Positions 17,735-27,258 of a DNA stretch of 64,000 nucleotides are shown piece by piece. The DNA is from Melioribacter sp051488665 (GTDB lineage Bacteria > Bacteroidota > Ignavibacteria > Ignavibacteriales > Melioribacteraceae). The notes under the pieces are model-generated. The model was not told the DNA's origin, did no database searches, and saw only the letters and a program-made list of their open reading frames with translations. The translations under genes were made by a program, and so were the position numbers. The stretch covers positions 62,001-126,000 of the forward strand of contig NZ_JBPSEG010000006.1 of NCBI RefSeq assembly GCF_051488665.1, given 5' to 3'. How positions within the stretch are numbered: position 1 is the stretch's first letter; every line of letters starts with the position of its first letter.

Positions 17735-19720
17735 TTATCCGTCTTCGAGCAGCCATTGAGTAGCGAGTTCTTCGCTGACGCCGTCGATAAATCTGGAAGG
17801 TTTAGCAAATGTAATCCCCTGGAATCTGTCGAATATATTCATCGGATAACAAACGAACAGATTTTGTTTGGCTCGCGTCGAAGCGACGTACATAAGTCTG
17901 CGTTCTTCTTCCAAAGCTTCTATTTTGTCGAACGATTGCGTGGAAGGGAAAAATCCGTCAGCCGCATGAATAATAAAAACTGTATGCCATTCCAGACCCT
18001 TTGCCGAATGAATTGTCGACAATGTAAGAAATTCATTTTCCTTATCGGCTGCCTCGATGTCAACAACAGAATCCTGAGGAGGTTCGAGCGCCATATCGGT
18101 TAAAAAACTTTCCAGACTCCTGTAATTTTCAGCAATGTTTATGAATATATCCAGATCTTTCTTCCGTTTATTCCAGTCGTCGTACTTCTCGATAAATAAA
18201 TTATGATAATACTTCATCGCAATTTCAGCCTTGTCGGCTGGGAGCGAATTCTTAGTATGTATTTCGTGCAACACGTTGAAAAGGTTATAAATTTTGTCGT
18301 TATAACTTGCGCTCAAAGTTTTATCCGGCGAACTTTTTATCGTAAGAATGCCTTTTGCCAGTTTATCCATTATTGCCCGCGCTTTTTTCGGACCGATGCC
18401 TTCATGGAGTAAAAGCACCCGATACCAGCTTACGAAATCGAGAGGATTAGAAGCTATTCTAAGAAAAGCCAGAAGGTCTTTTACATGCGCCGCTTCAATG
18501 AATTTCATTCCGCCGAATTTAACGTAGGGAATATTGGCTTTGTTCAGTTCGATTTCAAGATCGAAAGAGTGGTACGAAGAACGGAACAATACCGCCATAT
18601 CGTTGAGCGGAACATCTTCTTCCCTCAATTCAAGTATCTTTTCTACAATAAAACGCGATTGCATGTTTTCATTTGCCGCGCAGATTATTCCGGGCAACTC
18701 GCCGCCGGTTTTTCTGCTGTAAAGGCGCTTGGGATATTTTTCGATTGCATGTTCGATTATGTAATTCGAAAAGTCGAGAATCTCCTGGGTGCTGCGATAG
18801 TTCTCTTCGAGCTTAATAATTTTCACGTCTTTGAACAGCTTCGGAAATTCCATTATATTTTTAAAAGTGGCTCCGCGGAACGAATAGATCGATTGTGAAT
18901 CGTCGCCTACGACCATTATGTTTTCGTTTATCTGTCCGAGTCCTTTTATTATTTCCGCCTGCAGATGATTGGTGTCCTGATATTCGTCAACCATTACGAA
19001 TTTTATAGTATTCAAAAACGATTTGGCGGCGGGGCTGAAATCGAGCAAAAAGTTTTTGAGATAAATCAATAAGTCGTCGTAGTCGAGCAAATTATTTTGC
19101 CGTTTATAAGAATCGTACACTTTTTTAATGTCGTTGAATTTATCGGAGTATTCGAGAAAATGAGGATATTCTTCTTCGATCAATTTATCGATCGGCTTGC
19201 CTGTGTTGACCGAAAGACTCAGTATTTTATAAATAGTTTGTTTGTTCGGAAATCTTTTTTTGTCTTTTGTAGGGTTGAGTTCGCTTCTTATCAAATTGAT
19301 TACGTCTTCGCTGTCGCTTTGATCGAGAATAGTAAATCCGCTGTCCAGATTGACAGCCTTGGCGTATTTGCGAAGCGTAATATTTGCAAAAGAATGGAAA
19401 GTGCCGCCGTTTACTTTCGAACAGCGGTTATCGAGCAGCATGGCTGCTCTGTCGAGCATTTCTTTTGCGGCTTTGCGCGTAAATGTAAGCAGCAGGATTG
19501 AAGACGGATTATAACCCAATTCCGTTAGTCGGGCAACACGGTAAACCAGAGTGCGCGTTTTACCGCTTCCGGCTCCCGCTATAACAAGATAGTTTCCTTC
19601 GACTGCCGAAACCGCCTCATATTGCGAAGGGTTTAATTCTTCCTTGTAATTTATACTGAAACGGGATTCGTCGGTAATTTCCTGTTTATTGATTCTTTTT
19701 AATACGTACTTTTTTGCCAT
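17735..19720 (-). CDS. UvrD/PcrA-like superfamily 1 DNA helicase
   Basis: A 661-residue 3'-5' DNA helicase. Motifs in order are the Q-motif LNPSQYEAV, Walker A AGAGSGKT at 48-55, LLLTFTRKAAKEM, VDEYQDTN (Walker B), VGDDSQSIYSFRGA, LEENYRST, and LSTIHSAKGLEW plus RRLMYVASTRAK near the C-terminus. This is a complete UvrD-type core but it lacks the long C-terminal tail of PcrA, so repair or replication restart is inferred. Its start overlaps the stop of the upstream small membrane protein gene by 1 nt. Confidence 0.93.
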   Translation of the reverse strand: MAKKYVLKRINKQEITDESRFSINYKEELNPSQYEAVSAVEGNYLVIAGAGSGKTRTLVYRVARLTELGYNPSSILLLTFTRKAAKEMLDRAAMLLDNRCSKVNGGTFHSFANITLRKYAKAVNLDSGFTILDQSDSEDVINLIRSELNPTKDKKRFPNKQTIYKILSLSVNTGKPIDKLIEEEYPHFLEYSDKFNDIKKVYDSYKRQNNLLDYDDLLIYLKNFLLDFSPAAKSFLNTIKFVMVDEYQDTNHLQAEIIKGLGQINENIMVVGDDSQSIYSFRGATFKNIMEFPKLFKDVKIIKLEENYRSTQEILDFSNYIIEHAIEKYPKRLYSRKTGGELPGIICAANENMQSRFIVEKILELREEDVPLNDMAVLFRSSYHSFDLEIELNKANIPYVKFGGMKFIEAAHVKDLLAFLRIASNPLDFVSWYRVLLLHEGIGPKKARAIMDKLAKGILTIKSSPDKTLSASYNDKIYNLFNVLHEIHTKNSLPADKAEIAMKYYHNLFIEKYDDWNKRKKDLDIFINIAENYRSLESFLTDMALEPPQDSVVDIEAADKENEFLTLSTIHSAKGLEWHTVFIIHAADGFFPSTQSFDKIEALEEERRLMYVASTRAKQNLFVCYPMNIFDRFQGITFAKPSRFIDGVSEELATQWLLEDG

Positions 19721-20139
19721 TATCTTCGGAAAGCTTTCGGTTTATTCAGAATTTCGGATATAATATAGAGTTCCCTAATAGTCTGAGGATTTTTCATCTT
19801 TTTTCGTATTGAATCCGCTTTAGTACGAACGGTTTTCTTCTGATATGTTCCGTTAACTTTTTTAACGGGATTTATAAATTCGGTTTCTTTTTTAGTTTGA
19901 GTCGCTTTTACGGGTTCTTTGTAATCATCGAACTCTTTTTCGGGATCCCAGGAAATAGTATCCTCATTTTGCGTTTGTTGCGGTAATTTAATGCCGAATA
20001 AATCCTCCAGTAAATCGGGAGAAGAAGAGCTTTCTTCTCCCTTATTGGAAGTTTCGGATTTTTTCCTTGCCGCAAATATCGAGCTCACAACGGAATTGAT
20101 GAGAAAAAGCATTATCAGTATTTCAAACAAGCTGTCCAT
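19720..20139 (-). CDS. Small membrane-anchored protein of unknown function
   Basis: A 139-residue protein I cannot name. Residues 4-22 (LFEILIMLFLINSVVSSIF) form one transmembrane segment, followed by a charged, Ser-rich and probably disordered region. The C-terminus ends in KNPQTIRELYIISEILNKPK, which looks like a short conserved docking helix. It overlaps floA by 1 nt and the helicase by 1 nt, so it is translationally coupled to both. A membrane tether or adaptor for FloA microdomains is a guess from position. Confidence 0.7.
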   Translation of the reverse strand: MDSLFEILIMLFLINSVVSSIFAARKKSETSNKGEESSSSPDLLEDLFGIKLPQQTQNEDTISWDPEKEFDDYKEPVKATQTKKETEFINPVKKVNGTYQKKTVRTKADSIRKKMKNPQTIRELYIISEILNKPKAFRR

Positions 20140-21137
20140 TACGATTGATCTTTGTTTTTATCTTTACTTTCTTCCGGTTTGGCAATCGAAGCTCTCATTT
20201 CCGTATCCGCCTGAATGTTTTTAATATTATAATAATCCATTACGCCGAGATTTCCTTTTCTGAAAGCTTCGGCAATAGCTTTCGGAATTTCGGCTTCGGC
20301 TTCGACTACTTTTGCGCGCATACGCGCTACTTCGGCGGTCATTTCCTGTTCAAGAGCGACTGCGGCTGCGCGTCTTTCTTCGGCTTTGGCACGGGCAACT
20401 TTCAAATCGGCTTCCGCCTGGTCTGCCTGCAAAATTGCGCCGATATTTGTGCCCACATCGACATCTGCAATATCGATCGATAATATTTCGAATGCTGTAC
20501 CGGCGTCTAAGCCTTTGGAGAGGACCACTTTCGAAATGCTGTCGGGATTTTCGAGCACTTCTTTATGAGAATTGCTCGAGCCGATAGTCGAAACTATCCC
20601 TTCGCCAACACGCGCAAGAATAGTAGCTTCGCCGGCGCCGCCAACCAATCTTTCGAGATTTGTCCTGACCGTAATTCTGGCAACTGCTTTCAACTGAATA
20701 CCGTCTTTAGCAACTGCCGCTACCAGCGGAGTTTCGATTACTTTGGGATTTACAGACATTTTAACGGCTTCGAGGACGTCCCTGCCCGCCAGGTCGATTG
20801 CGGCGGCTTTTTCAAATCCGAGGTCGAGATTTGCTTTATTAGCAGAAATAAGCGCATTGACAACTTTAGTAACGTTTCCGCCTGCTAGATAGTGCGCCTC
20901 GAGAAGCGAAGTGTCGAGCTCAATTCCGGCTTTCGTAGCCGATATCAGGTTCCTGATAATCACTTGAGGAGATACTTTTCTCAGGCGCATTCCGATCAAA
21001 TCCCTGAAAATCTTTACTTTAACGCCCGAAAAATATGCCGTAATATAGAGTCCAATCGGTACGAAATAGAAAAATACCATCAGGAAAAGAACTATCGCTA
21101 TAATAATTATAATTGATACCCCCGTTAAAGCTTCCAT
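20139..21137 (-). CDS. floA: Flotillin-like protein FloA
   Basis: A 332-residue SPFH-like membrane scaffold of the FloA (YqfA) family. The N-terminus is a hydrophobic hairpin (about residues 8-38), then GVKVKIFRDLIGMRLRKVSP, an SPFH-like core with NPKVIETPLVAAV and AVARITVRTNLERLVGGAGE, and a coiled C-terminus rich in Ala and Glu (about 235-300). In Bacillus such proteins organise functional membrane microdomains. It is first in the minus-strand operon and divergent from clpC across 197 nt. Confidence 0.94.
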   Translation of the reverse strand: MEALTGVSIIIIIAIVLFLMVFFYFVPIGLYITAYFSGVKVKIFRDLIGMRLRKVSPQVIIRNLISATKAGIELDTSLLEAHYLAGGNVTKVVNALISANKANLDLGFEKAAAIDLAGRDVLEAVKMSVNPKVIETPLVAAVAKDGIQLKAVARITVRTNLERLVGGAGEATILARVGEGIVSTIGSSNSHKEVLENPDSISKVVLSKGLDAGTAFEILSIDIADVDVGTNIGAILQADQAEADLKVARAKAEERRAAAVALEQEMTAEVARMRAKVVEAEAEIPKAIAEAFRKGNLGVMDYYNIKNIQADTEMRASIAKPEESKDKNKDQS

Positions 21138-21243
21138 TTTAACTCCAAATTTTTTTAAACCCTTTACAAAATATAAATTCAGCCCGACTATTACAATTGT
21201 CTCGAAACAAAATCGACGCGAAAAAAGATTAATTCGTATTACC

Positions 21244-21272
21244 TTGCTAACTGAACTTGCAATATTTATATT
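21244..21272 (+). promoter_or_regulatory. Predicted promoter of the clpC operon
   Basis: TTGCTA (21244-21249), a 17-nt spacer and TATATT (21267-21272) lie in the 197-nt gap between floA and clpC. A start near 21279 leaves a leader of about 56 nt that contains the ribosome site GAGAGGA. No CtsR-type operator is evident to me. Confidence 0.4.
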
Positions 21273-21334
21273 TAAGAAACCATTTGAGCCGATTTACTGT
21301 TTAAGACTGAAAGAAAAAGAGAGGAATTATAAAT

Positions 21335-23896
21335 ATGGAAGGAAATTTTTCAGAAAGGGTACAGGAAGTCATTCGATTAAGTCGAGAAGAAGCGCTAAGA
21401 CTGGGTCATGATTATATAGGTACGGAACACCTTCTTCTGGGCATTATCCGGGAAGGACAGGGAGTTGCCGTCAAAATATTGAGAAATCTTGGAGTCGACC
21501 TGGTAAAACTGAAAAAAGCCATTGAAGATACCGTCAGAACTTCAGGCGGAACTCTTACAATCGGCAATATTCCGCTTACCAAACAAGCCGAAAAAGTGCT
21601 CAAGATTACTCAGATTGAATCGAAGATTTACAAATCCGATGTAATCGGAACCGAACATATACTTCTTTCGCTCCTGAGAGACGAAGACAATATCGCAACT
21701 CAGATATTGCATCAGTTCAACGTTAATTACGACAATGTAAGAGCGGAATTGAACAACATTCTTTCGAGTAAGGAAAGCCAGAAATCGTCCGCTCCGTTTG
21801 CTCAACCATTTACGGCAAAGAAAGTCGAAAAGACAAAAACTCCCGTTCTTGATAATTTCGGCAGAGACTTGACAAAGCTTGCAATGGAAGACAAATTAGA
21901 CCCTGTCATCGGCAGAGAGAAAGAAATCGAACGGGTCGCTCAGGTATTGAGCCGAAGGAAAAAGAACAATCCCGTTTTGATTGGCGAACCCGGAGTAGGA
22001 AAAACCGCAATAGCGGAAGGTTTGGCGCTTCGTATTGTTCAAAGGAAAGTGCCTCGTATTTTACAGGACAAACGCGTCGTAACGCTCGATCTGGCGGGAT
22101 TGGTAGCGGGCACTAAATACCGCGGTCAGTTCGAAGAAAGAATGAAAGCATTGATGAACGAGCTCGAGAAAGCCGACGACGTGATATTATTTATCGACGA
22201 ACTTCATACAATCGTAGGCGCAGGCGGAGCCTCAGGCTCGCTCGACGCTTCGAACATGTTCAAACCAGCATTGGCGCGCGGAGATATTCAATGTATCGGT
22301 GCGACGACGCTTGACGAGTACAGAAAATATATCGAAACCGACGGCGCGCTCGACAGAAGATTCCAGAAAGTAATGGTCGATCCGCCTTCTCCCGAAGAAA
22401 CTATCGAAATTCTCGAGAACATAAAATTCAAGTACGAAGAACACCATCACGTTCGTTATTCGCGAGAGGCTATCGAAGCCGCAGTGAGATTGAGCGAGCG
22501 TTATATTACGGACAGACATCTGCCCGATAAAGCTATCGACGTTATCGACGAGGCTGGTTCGAGAGTGCATATGGGCAACTTTACCGTGTCCGAAGAAATT
22601 CTCCGCCTCGAAGAAGAAATCGAAAAAGTGAAATTACAGAAAATACAGGTAGTCAAACAGCAGGATTACGAAGAAGCCGCTCGTTTGCGCGATAAAGAAC
22701 GTCAATTGCAGTCCGACCTTGAAATTGCGAAACGCGAATGGGAAGCCAAAACTCAGGATATGATTTATGACGTTACCGAAGAAGATATTGCCACTGTCGT
22801 TTCGATGATGACGGGAATTCCGACTACGAGAGTCGTCCAGGCTGAAAGCGAAAAACTGCTTAAAATGGAAGAAGCTCTCAAACAAAGAATCGTCGGACAG
22901 GACGAAGCCGTTACGAAACTCGCTAAAGCAATCCGTAGAACGAGAGCCGGTCTTAAAAGCGCAAACAGACCGATCGGCACTTTTATATTCCTGGGACCGA
23001 CCGGAGTCGGTAAAACCGAATTAGCAAAAGAACTGGCGCGATATTTATTCGATACCGAAGACGCACTAATTCGAATCGATATGAGCGAGTATATGGAGAA
23101 ATTCTCCGTATCCAGACTTGTCGGAGCTCCTCCGGGATATGTAGGCTACGAAGAAGGCGGACAATTGACAGAACGCGTCAGAAGAAAACCGTATTCGGTT
23201 GTGCTTTTCGACGAAATCGAAAAAGCTCATCCAGACGTATTCAATATTCTTTTGCAGGTTCTGGACGACGGCGTTTTAACCGACAGTCTCGGCAGAAGAG
23301 TCGACTTTAAGAATACGATTATCATTATGACTTCGAATGTCGGCACTAAAGATATTAAGACTACCGGCGGATTCGGTTTCGGAGACGTTACGGAAGCCGA
23401 CGCTTATACTACGCTGAAAAACACAGTCGAAGACGCAATGAAAAAGCTCTTCAATCCCGAATTCTTAAACAGGATTGACGAAACTATCGTCTTCAGAAGC
23501 CTCGACAAAGAAGACATCAAGCAGATTATCAACATCGAAATGAAAGACCTGGTTAAAAATCTCCGCGAAAACAAAATGACGATCGAACTGCATAAATCCG
23601 CAATTGAATTTCTGTCGGACAAAGGTTACGATCCCAAGTACGGAGCAAGACCGTTGAAACGCGCGATTCAAAAATATATCGAAGACCCGCTGGCTGAAGA
23701 ACTGCTGTTAGGTCAATTCAAAGAAGGCGATAAAATAATCGTAAAACACAAAAAGAATACCGAGGAACTTTATTTCGTGCCGGATAAGAAATCGCTGGAA
23801 GAAAATGAAGCAGCTCAGAATAAAGCCGACGATGAAGTGAAAAATTCCGACAAAGAAGAAGAAAACAGCGAAGAAAAAAACACGATTAATGAATAA
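21335..23896 (+). CDS. clpC: ClpC, ATPase subunit of Clp protease
   Basis: Hexameric unfoldase that feeds substrates to ClpP. The 853 residues contain a double Clp-N domain (1-145), a first AAA module with Walker A GEPGVGKTA near 216 and IDELHTIVG, a UVR motif near 435-465 (QDYEEAARLRDKERQL), and a second AAA module with GPTGVGKTE near 553. The UVR motif and length make it ClpC and not ClpB or ClpA. The tail after residue 830 is very acidic and Lys/Glu-rich. It overlaps phhB by 8 nt. Confidence 0.96.
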   Translation: MEGNFSERVQEVIRLSREEALRLGHDYIGTEHLLLGIIREGQGVAVKILRNLGVDLVKLKKAIEDTVRTSGGTLTIGNIPLTKQAEKVLKITQIESKIYKSDVIGTEHILLSLLRDEDNIATQILHQFNVNYDNVRAELNNILSSKESQKSSAPFAQPFTAKKVEKTKTPVLDNFGRDLTKLAMEDKLDPVIGREKEIERVAQVLSRRKKNNPVLIGEPGVGKTAIAEGLALRIVQRKVPRILQDKRVVTLDLAGLVAGTKYRGQFEERMKALMNELEKADDVILFIDELHTIVGAGGASGSLDASNMFKPALARGDIQCIGATTLDEYRKYIETDGALDRRFQKVMVDPPSPEETIEILENIKFKYEEHHHVRYSREAIEAAVRLSERYITDRHLPDKAIDVIDEAGSRVHMGNFTVSEEILRLEEEIEKVKLQKIQVVKQQDYEEAARLRDKERQLQSDLEIAKREWEAKTQDMIYDVTEEDIATVVSMMTGIPTTRVVQAESEKLLKMEEALKQRIVGQDEAVTKLAKAIRRTRAGLKSANRPIGTFIFLGPTGVGKTELAKELARYLFDTEDALIRIDMSEYMEKFSVSRLVGAPPGYVGYEEGGQLTERVRRKPYSVVLFDEIEKAHPDVFNILLQVLDDGVLTDSLGRRVDFKNTIIIMTSNVGTKDIKTTGGFGFGDVTEADAYTTLKNTVEDAMKKLFNPEFLNRIDETIVFRSLDKEDIKQIINIEMKDLVKNLRENKMTIELHKSAIEFLSDKGYDPKYGARPLKRAIQKYIEDPLAEELLLGQFKEGDKIIVKHKKNTEELYFVPDKKSLEENEAAQNKADDEVKNSDKEEENSEEKNTINE

Positions 23897-24179
23897 ACTC
23901 GACGAGAAATCGATACTTGAAAGACTGCCCTCGATAAAAGGGTGGTCTTTCGACAATAATAAATTGACACGCAGTTTTAAACTCGATTCGTTTTCGGAAG
24001 CGGTTGCGTTTCTGGTCAGGATCGCCATCGAAGCGGAAAAAATCGACCATCATCCCGACATAAGATTATTCGGGTGGAATAATGTGGAAGTAACGCTTCA
24101 AACTCACAGCGTTAACGGTATTACGGAAAACGATTTTAAACTCGCTAATTCAATAAACCTTTTATACTCTTATGAATAA
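23889..24179 (+). CDS. phhB: Pterin-4a-carbinolamine dehydratase
   Basis: A 96-residue PCD/DCoH enzyme that dehydrates 4a-hydroxytetrahydrobiopterin. The signature EKIDHHPDIRLFGWNNVEVTLQTH carries the active-site His pair and the later His. In bacteria it supports phenylalanine hydroxylase or molybdopterin-related pterins; no such partner is in this window. It overlaps clpC by 8 nt and pyrE by 8 nt. Confidence 0.92.
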   Translation: MNKLDEKSILERLPSIKGWSFDNNKLTRSFKLDSFSEAVAFLVRIAIEAEKIDHHPDIRLFGWNNVEVTLQTHSVNGITENDFKLANSINLLYSYE

Positions 24180-24750
24180 ACAGGAAATACTAGATATTTT
24201 TTTGAAAACGGAAGCCTTACTCGAAGGTCACTTCTTATTGACATCCGGCAGACACAGCAATCAATATTTTCAATGCGCTCTCGTGCTTCAATATCCGGAA
24301 TACAATTCATTGATCTCGGGAATGATAGCGGATCATTTTAAGAACCATGAAATCGACGCGGTGATATCGCCGGCAATCGGAGGAATTGTTGTCGGGCAGG
24401 AAGTTGCGCGTCAGTTAAACAAAAAATCGATTTTTGCAGAACGCGAAGATAAAACCCTGACTCTCAGAAGAGGATTCGGCATAGAAGCCGGCAAGAAATA
24501 TCTGGTGTGCGAAGACGTAGTTACGACAGGCGGTTCCGTTTTCGAAGTGATGGACATTGTTAAAAATGGCGGAGGCATTGTCGCCGGCGTGGGTTTTATA
24601 GTCGACAGGAGCAACAATAAAGTCGATTTCGGCGTCCCCCAATTCAGTACTTTACAACTTGAGGTTAAATCTTTTCTTCCTGAAGAATGCCCTCTGTGCA
24701 AAGAAAATAAGATACCTCTCGTAAAACCCGGTTCCAGAAAAATTAAATAA
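24172..24750 (+). CDS. pyrE: Orotate phosphoribosyltransferase
   Basis: Joins orotate and PRPP to give OMP in pyrimidine synthesis. The 192-residue protein has the PRPP-binding motif EDVVTTGGS near 112-120 and FAEREDKTLTLRRGF with the catalytic Lys region. SGRHSNQYFQCAL at the N-terminus fits the PyrE substrate loop. It overlaps phhB by 8 nt and is followed after 4 nt by the M64 peptidase gene. Confidence 0.95.
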   Translation: MNKQEILDIFLKTEALLEGHFLLTSGRHSNQYFQCALVLQYPEYNSLISGMIADHFKNHEIDAVISPAIGGIVVGQEVARQLNKKSIFAEREDKTLTLRRGFGIEAGKKYLVCEDVVTTGGSVFEVMDIVKNGGGIVAGVGFIVDRSNNKVDFGVPQFSTLQLEVKSFLPEECPLCKENKIPLVKPGSRKIK

Positions 24751-24754
24751 AAAT

Positions 24755-26023
24755 ATGAAAAATATTATCTCTTTTATTTTTCTGTTTTATGTGGCGGTCT
24801 ATCCTCAGGCGGAATTCAATAAATATTTTCTCGATAAGACGCTACGGGTAGATTTTTATCAGACCGGCGACAAAAACAACGAGATTATTTCGTTCAATCG
24901 ATTAATTGAAGAGCCCTATTGGGGCGGCTCGGAAATAAATTTAATCGATACTTTTTATTACGGAAATTATTTCCTGAAAGTTTTTGATGTTTCGGAAAAC
25001 CGTTTAATCTATTCGAGAGGATTTTCAACTCTCTTTCAAGAATGGCAAACTACGGACGAAGCCGATACCGTAGTTAAAACATTCGCCTGTTCAGTAACAT
25101 TTCCGTATCCCAAATCGAAAGTAAGAATCGAAATCGACAAAAGAGACCGGCAAGGAATATTCATTAATAAATTTTCATATGTAATCGATCCTAACAATTA
25201 TTTTATAGTTAAGGAACGACCGAAAAAATACGACGCTTTCAAAGTTCATTACAGCGGAGATCATCACAAAAAACTCGACATAGTATTTTTGCCGGAAGGT
25301 TACACGATAGAAGAAATGGATAAATTTCGCGACGACTGCAAACGTTTTGCTGATTACCTTTTTGAATTTTCTCCTTTCGATGAATTAAAAGAAAAAATCA
25401 ATATCTGGGGGGTCGAAGCTCCTTCCGGAGAAACCGGAACGGACATTCCGGCTGAGAATATCTGGAAGAATACTATTTTGAATTCCAGATTCTATACATT
25501 CGACAGCGAACGATATCTGATGACAGAAGATTATTATTCGGTCAGAGACGCAGCTTCGAACGCTCCTTACGATCAAATTTTTATAATAGTAAATACTGCA
25601 AAATACGGCGGCGGAGCGATCTATAATTTTTATAATGTAACCGCTTCGGACAATCGACTATCCAAATTGATCTTTGTGCATGAATTCGGTCACGGACTCG
25701 CCGGACTTGCCGACGAATATGCCGACACTTCTACATACAATGAATTTTATAATCTCGAGACGGAACCGTGGGAGCCGAACATAACGACGCTTGTCAATTT
25801 CGAATCGAAATGGAAATCGTTAATAGAAAGTAACACTCCCGTGCCCACGCCGGCAGATTCGACCTACTCGGATAAAATCGGCGTTTTTGAAGGCGGGGGA
25901 TATGTCTTAAAAGGCGTTTATCGTCCTACAATTAACAGCTTGATGAGGTCCTTCAGTTCGAAAGAATTTAACGAAGTGTGCCGCCGGGCTATCATTAATA
26001 TTATTAACTTTTACTCCGAATAA
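24755..26023 (+). CDS. Secreted M64-family metallopeptidase
   Basis: A 422-residue protein with a signal peptide (about residues 1-18, ending VYPQA). The zinc motif HEFGHGLAGLADEY starts at His309: HExxH followed by a downstream acidic ligand, as in IgA peptidase M64 enzymes. An M64 N-terminal beta domain (about 20-150) precedes the catalytic domain, which begins near KLDIVFLPEGYT. The substrate is unknown; in gut bacteria the family includes IgA proteases but here an immune role is not implied. It overlaps the PP2C gene by 1 nt. Confidence 0.88.
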   Translation: MKNIISFIFLFYVAVYPQAEFNKYFLDKTLRVDFYQTGDKNNEIISFNRLIEEPYWGGSEINLIDTFYYGNYFLKVFDVSENRLIYSRGFSTLFQEWQTTDEADTVVKTFACSVTFPYPKSKVRIEIDKRDRQGIFINKFSYVIDPNNYFIVKERPKKYDAFKVHYSGDHHKKLDIVFLPEGYTIEEMDKFRDDCKRFADYLFEFSPFDELKEKINIWGVEAPSGETGTDIPAENIWKNTILNSRFYTFDSERYLMTEDYYSVRDAASNAPYDQIFIIVNTAKYGGGAIYNFYNVTASDNRLSKLIFVHEFGHGLAGLADEYADTSTYNEFYNLETEPWEPNITTLVNFESKWKSLIESNTPVPTPADSTYSDKIGVFEGGGYVLKGVYRPTINSLMRSFSSKEFNEVCRRAIINIINFYSE

Positions 26024-27258
26024 TGGATCAGAAAAAACTCATAAAAACATTTGACACAATTGCCTCGGGCAATTTCAAAACGGACACAGATCTGCTGAAG
26101 TATGTGCTCGAACAGATAGTGAGCAAAGAGCAATTCAACTTAAACGGCGGAAGACTCTGGAAACTCGACGCTTCGGCGGCTGCATATAAATTGGTATTCC
26201 AGACAGGCAATCTTACCAAGATTCCTGAAAATTACATGTTGTCGATTTCCGAAAACCCGATACTCGATAAGATTGCGAAGGAACGCACTATTTTAGCGGA
26301 TGAAACCGATATGACATTACTGTCGAAAGGAATTTTCAGGTATTCGGCGTCAGGAGTGGGGAAAAAAATAAATGTAAACGGCAAAAAATATTACGAGTAT
26401 TTACTGGCGGTTAACAGCGACCAGATCGGAGAAGAATTACGCGATACGTTAAATGCAGTGGCTACCGTACTGACTTCCAAGTTGCGCGAGAGATATCTGA
26501 CTGCAATAAGAAAAAATCTTATTAAAGATATCGACAAAGCAAAGGAACTGCAAAAAAGCATCCTTCCGGAGCATCAATATAATTTTCATTTCTATGAAAT
26601 ATTCGGAGTGACAATACCTGCGGAAACAGTAGCGGGCGACTTTTACGATTATCTGAAAATCGGCGAAGACGAAGAGCGGCTCGGAATAGTCGTCGGCGAC
26701 GCAGCTTCGAAAGGGCTTGCCGCCGCCGCCGAAGCGATGTATATTTCCGGCGCCGTCAGAATGGCGTCGACTTTTCAGGTAAAAATATCGCCGATGATGT
26801 ACCGTCTAAATCAGCTTGTCAATAAAATTTTCAGCGACGATAAATTTGTTTCCCTTTTTTATTGCGAACTTTCGATCGACAAAAAAGGTCTTTGCCTTTA
26901 TTCAAACGCGGGTCACAATCCGCCATTGTTTTATAAAAAGAGCGCAAATACATTTTACACACTTAACTCAACAGGTCCGCTTTTGGGTCCTGCGCCGAAT
27001 TCGAAGTATGAAACGGACAGTATTAACTTCGACCCAAACGACATACTGGTTATTTACACCGACGGAGTAACAGAGTCGGCTAACAACAAGTACGAGTTTT
27101 ATGGCGAGTCGAGACTTTCCGATATTATCAAAAAGAATTCGAATCTCACTTCGAGAGATATCGCATACGCAATACTCGACGACGTAACAAAGTTTTCCAC
27201 AGGCGAAAGCAAGTATCAGGACGATAAAACCATTGTAGTAATCAAAAGGAATGACTGA
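26023..27258 (+). CDS. GAF-like sensor plus PP2C (SpoIIE-type) phosphatase
   Basis: A 411-residue cytosolic signalling phosphatase. Residues about 20-160 look like a GAF-type sensory domain, then a coiled linker with KAKELQKSILPE, then the PPM/SpoIIE catalytic domain with AGDFYDYL and VVGDAASKGLAAA (metal-binding Asp residues) and VIYTDGVTES near the C-terminus. Such proteins usually dephosphorylate anti-sigma antagonists. No STAS or anti-sigma gene is adjacent. It overlaps M64 and the PduS-like gene by 1 nt each. Confidence 0.88.
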   Translation: MDQKKLIKTFDTIASGNFKTDTDLLKYVLEQIVSKEQFNLNGGRLWKLDASAAAYKLVFQTGNLTKIPENYMLSISENPILDKIAKERTILADETDMTLLSKGIFRYSASGVGKKINVNGKKYYEYLLAVNSDQIGEELRDTLNAVATVLTSKLRERYLTAIRKNLIKDIDKAKELQKSILPEHQYNFHFYEIFGVTIPAETVAGDFYDYLKIGEDEERLGIVVGDAASKGLAAAAEAMYISGAVRMASTFQVKISPMMYRLNQLVNKIFSDDKFVSLFYCELSIDKKGLCLYSNAGHNPPLFYKKSANTFYTLNSTGPLLGPAPNSKYETDSINFDPNDILVIYTDGVTESANNKYEFYGESRLSDIIKKNSNLTSRDIAYAILDDVTKFSTGESKYQDDKTIVVIKRND

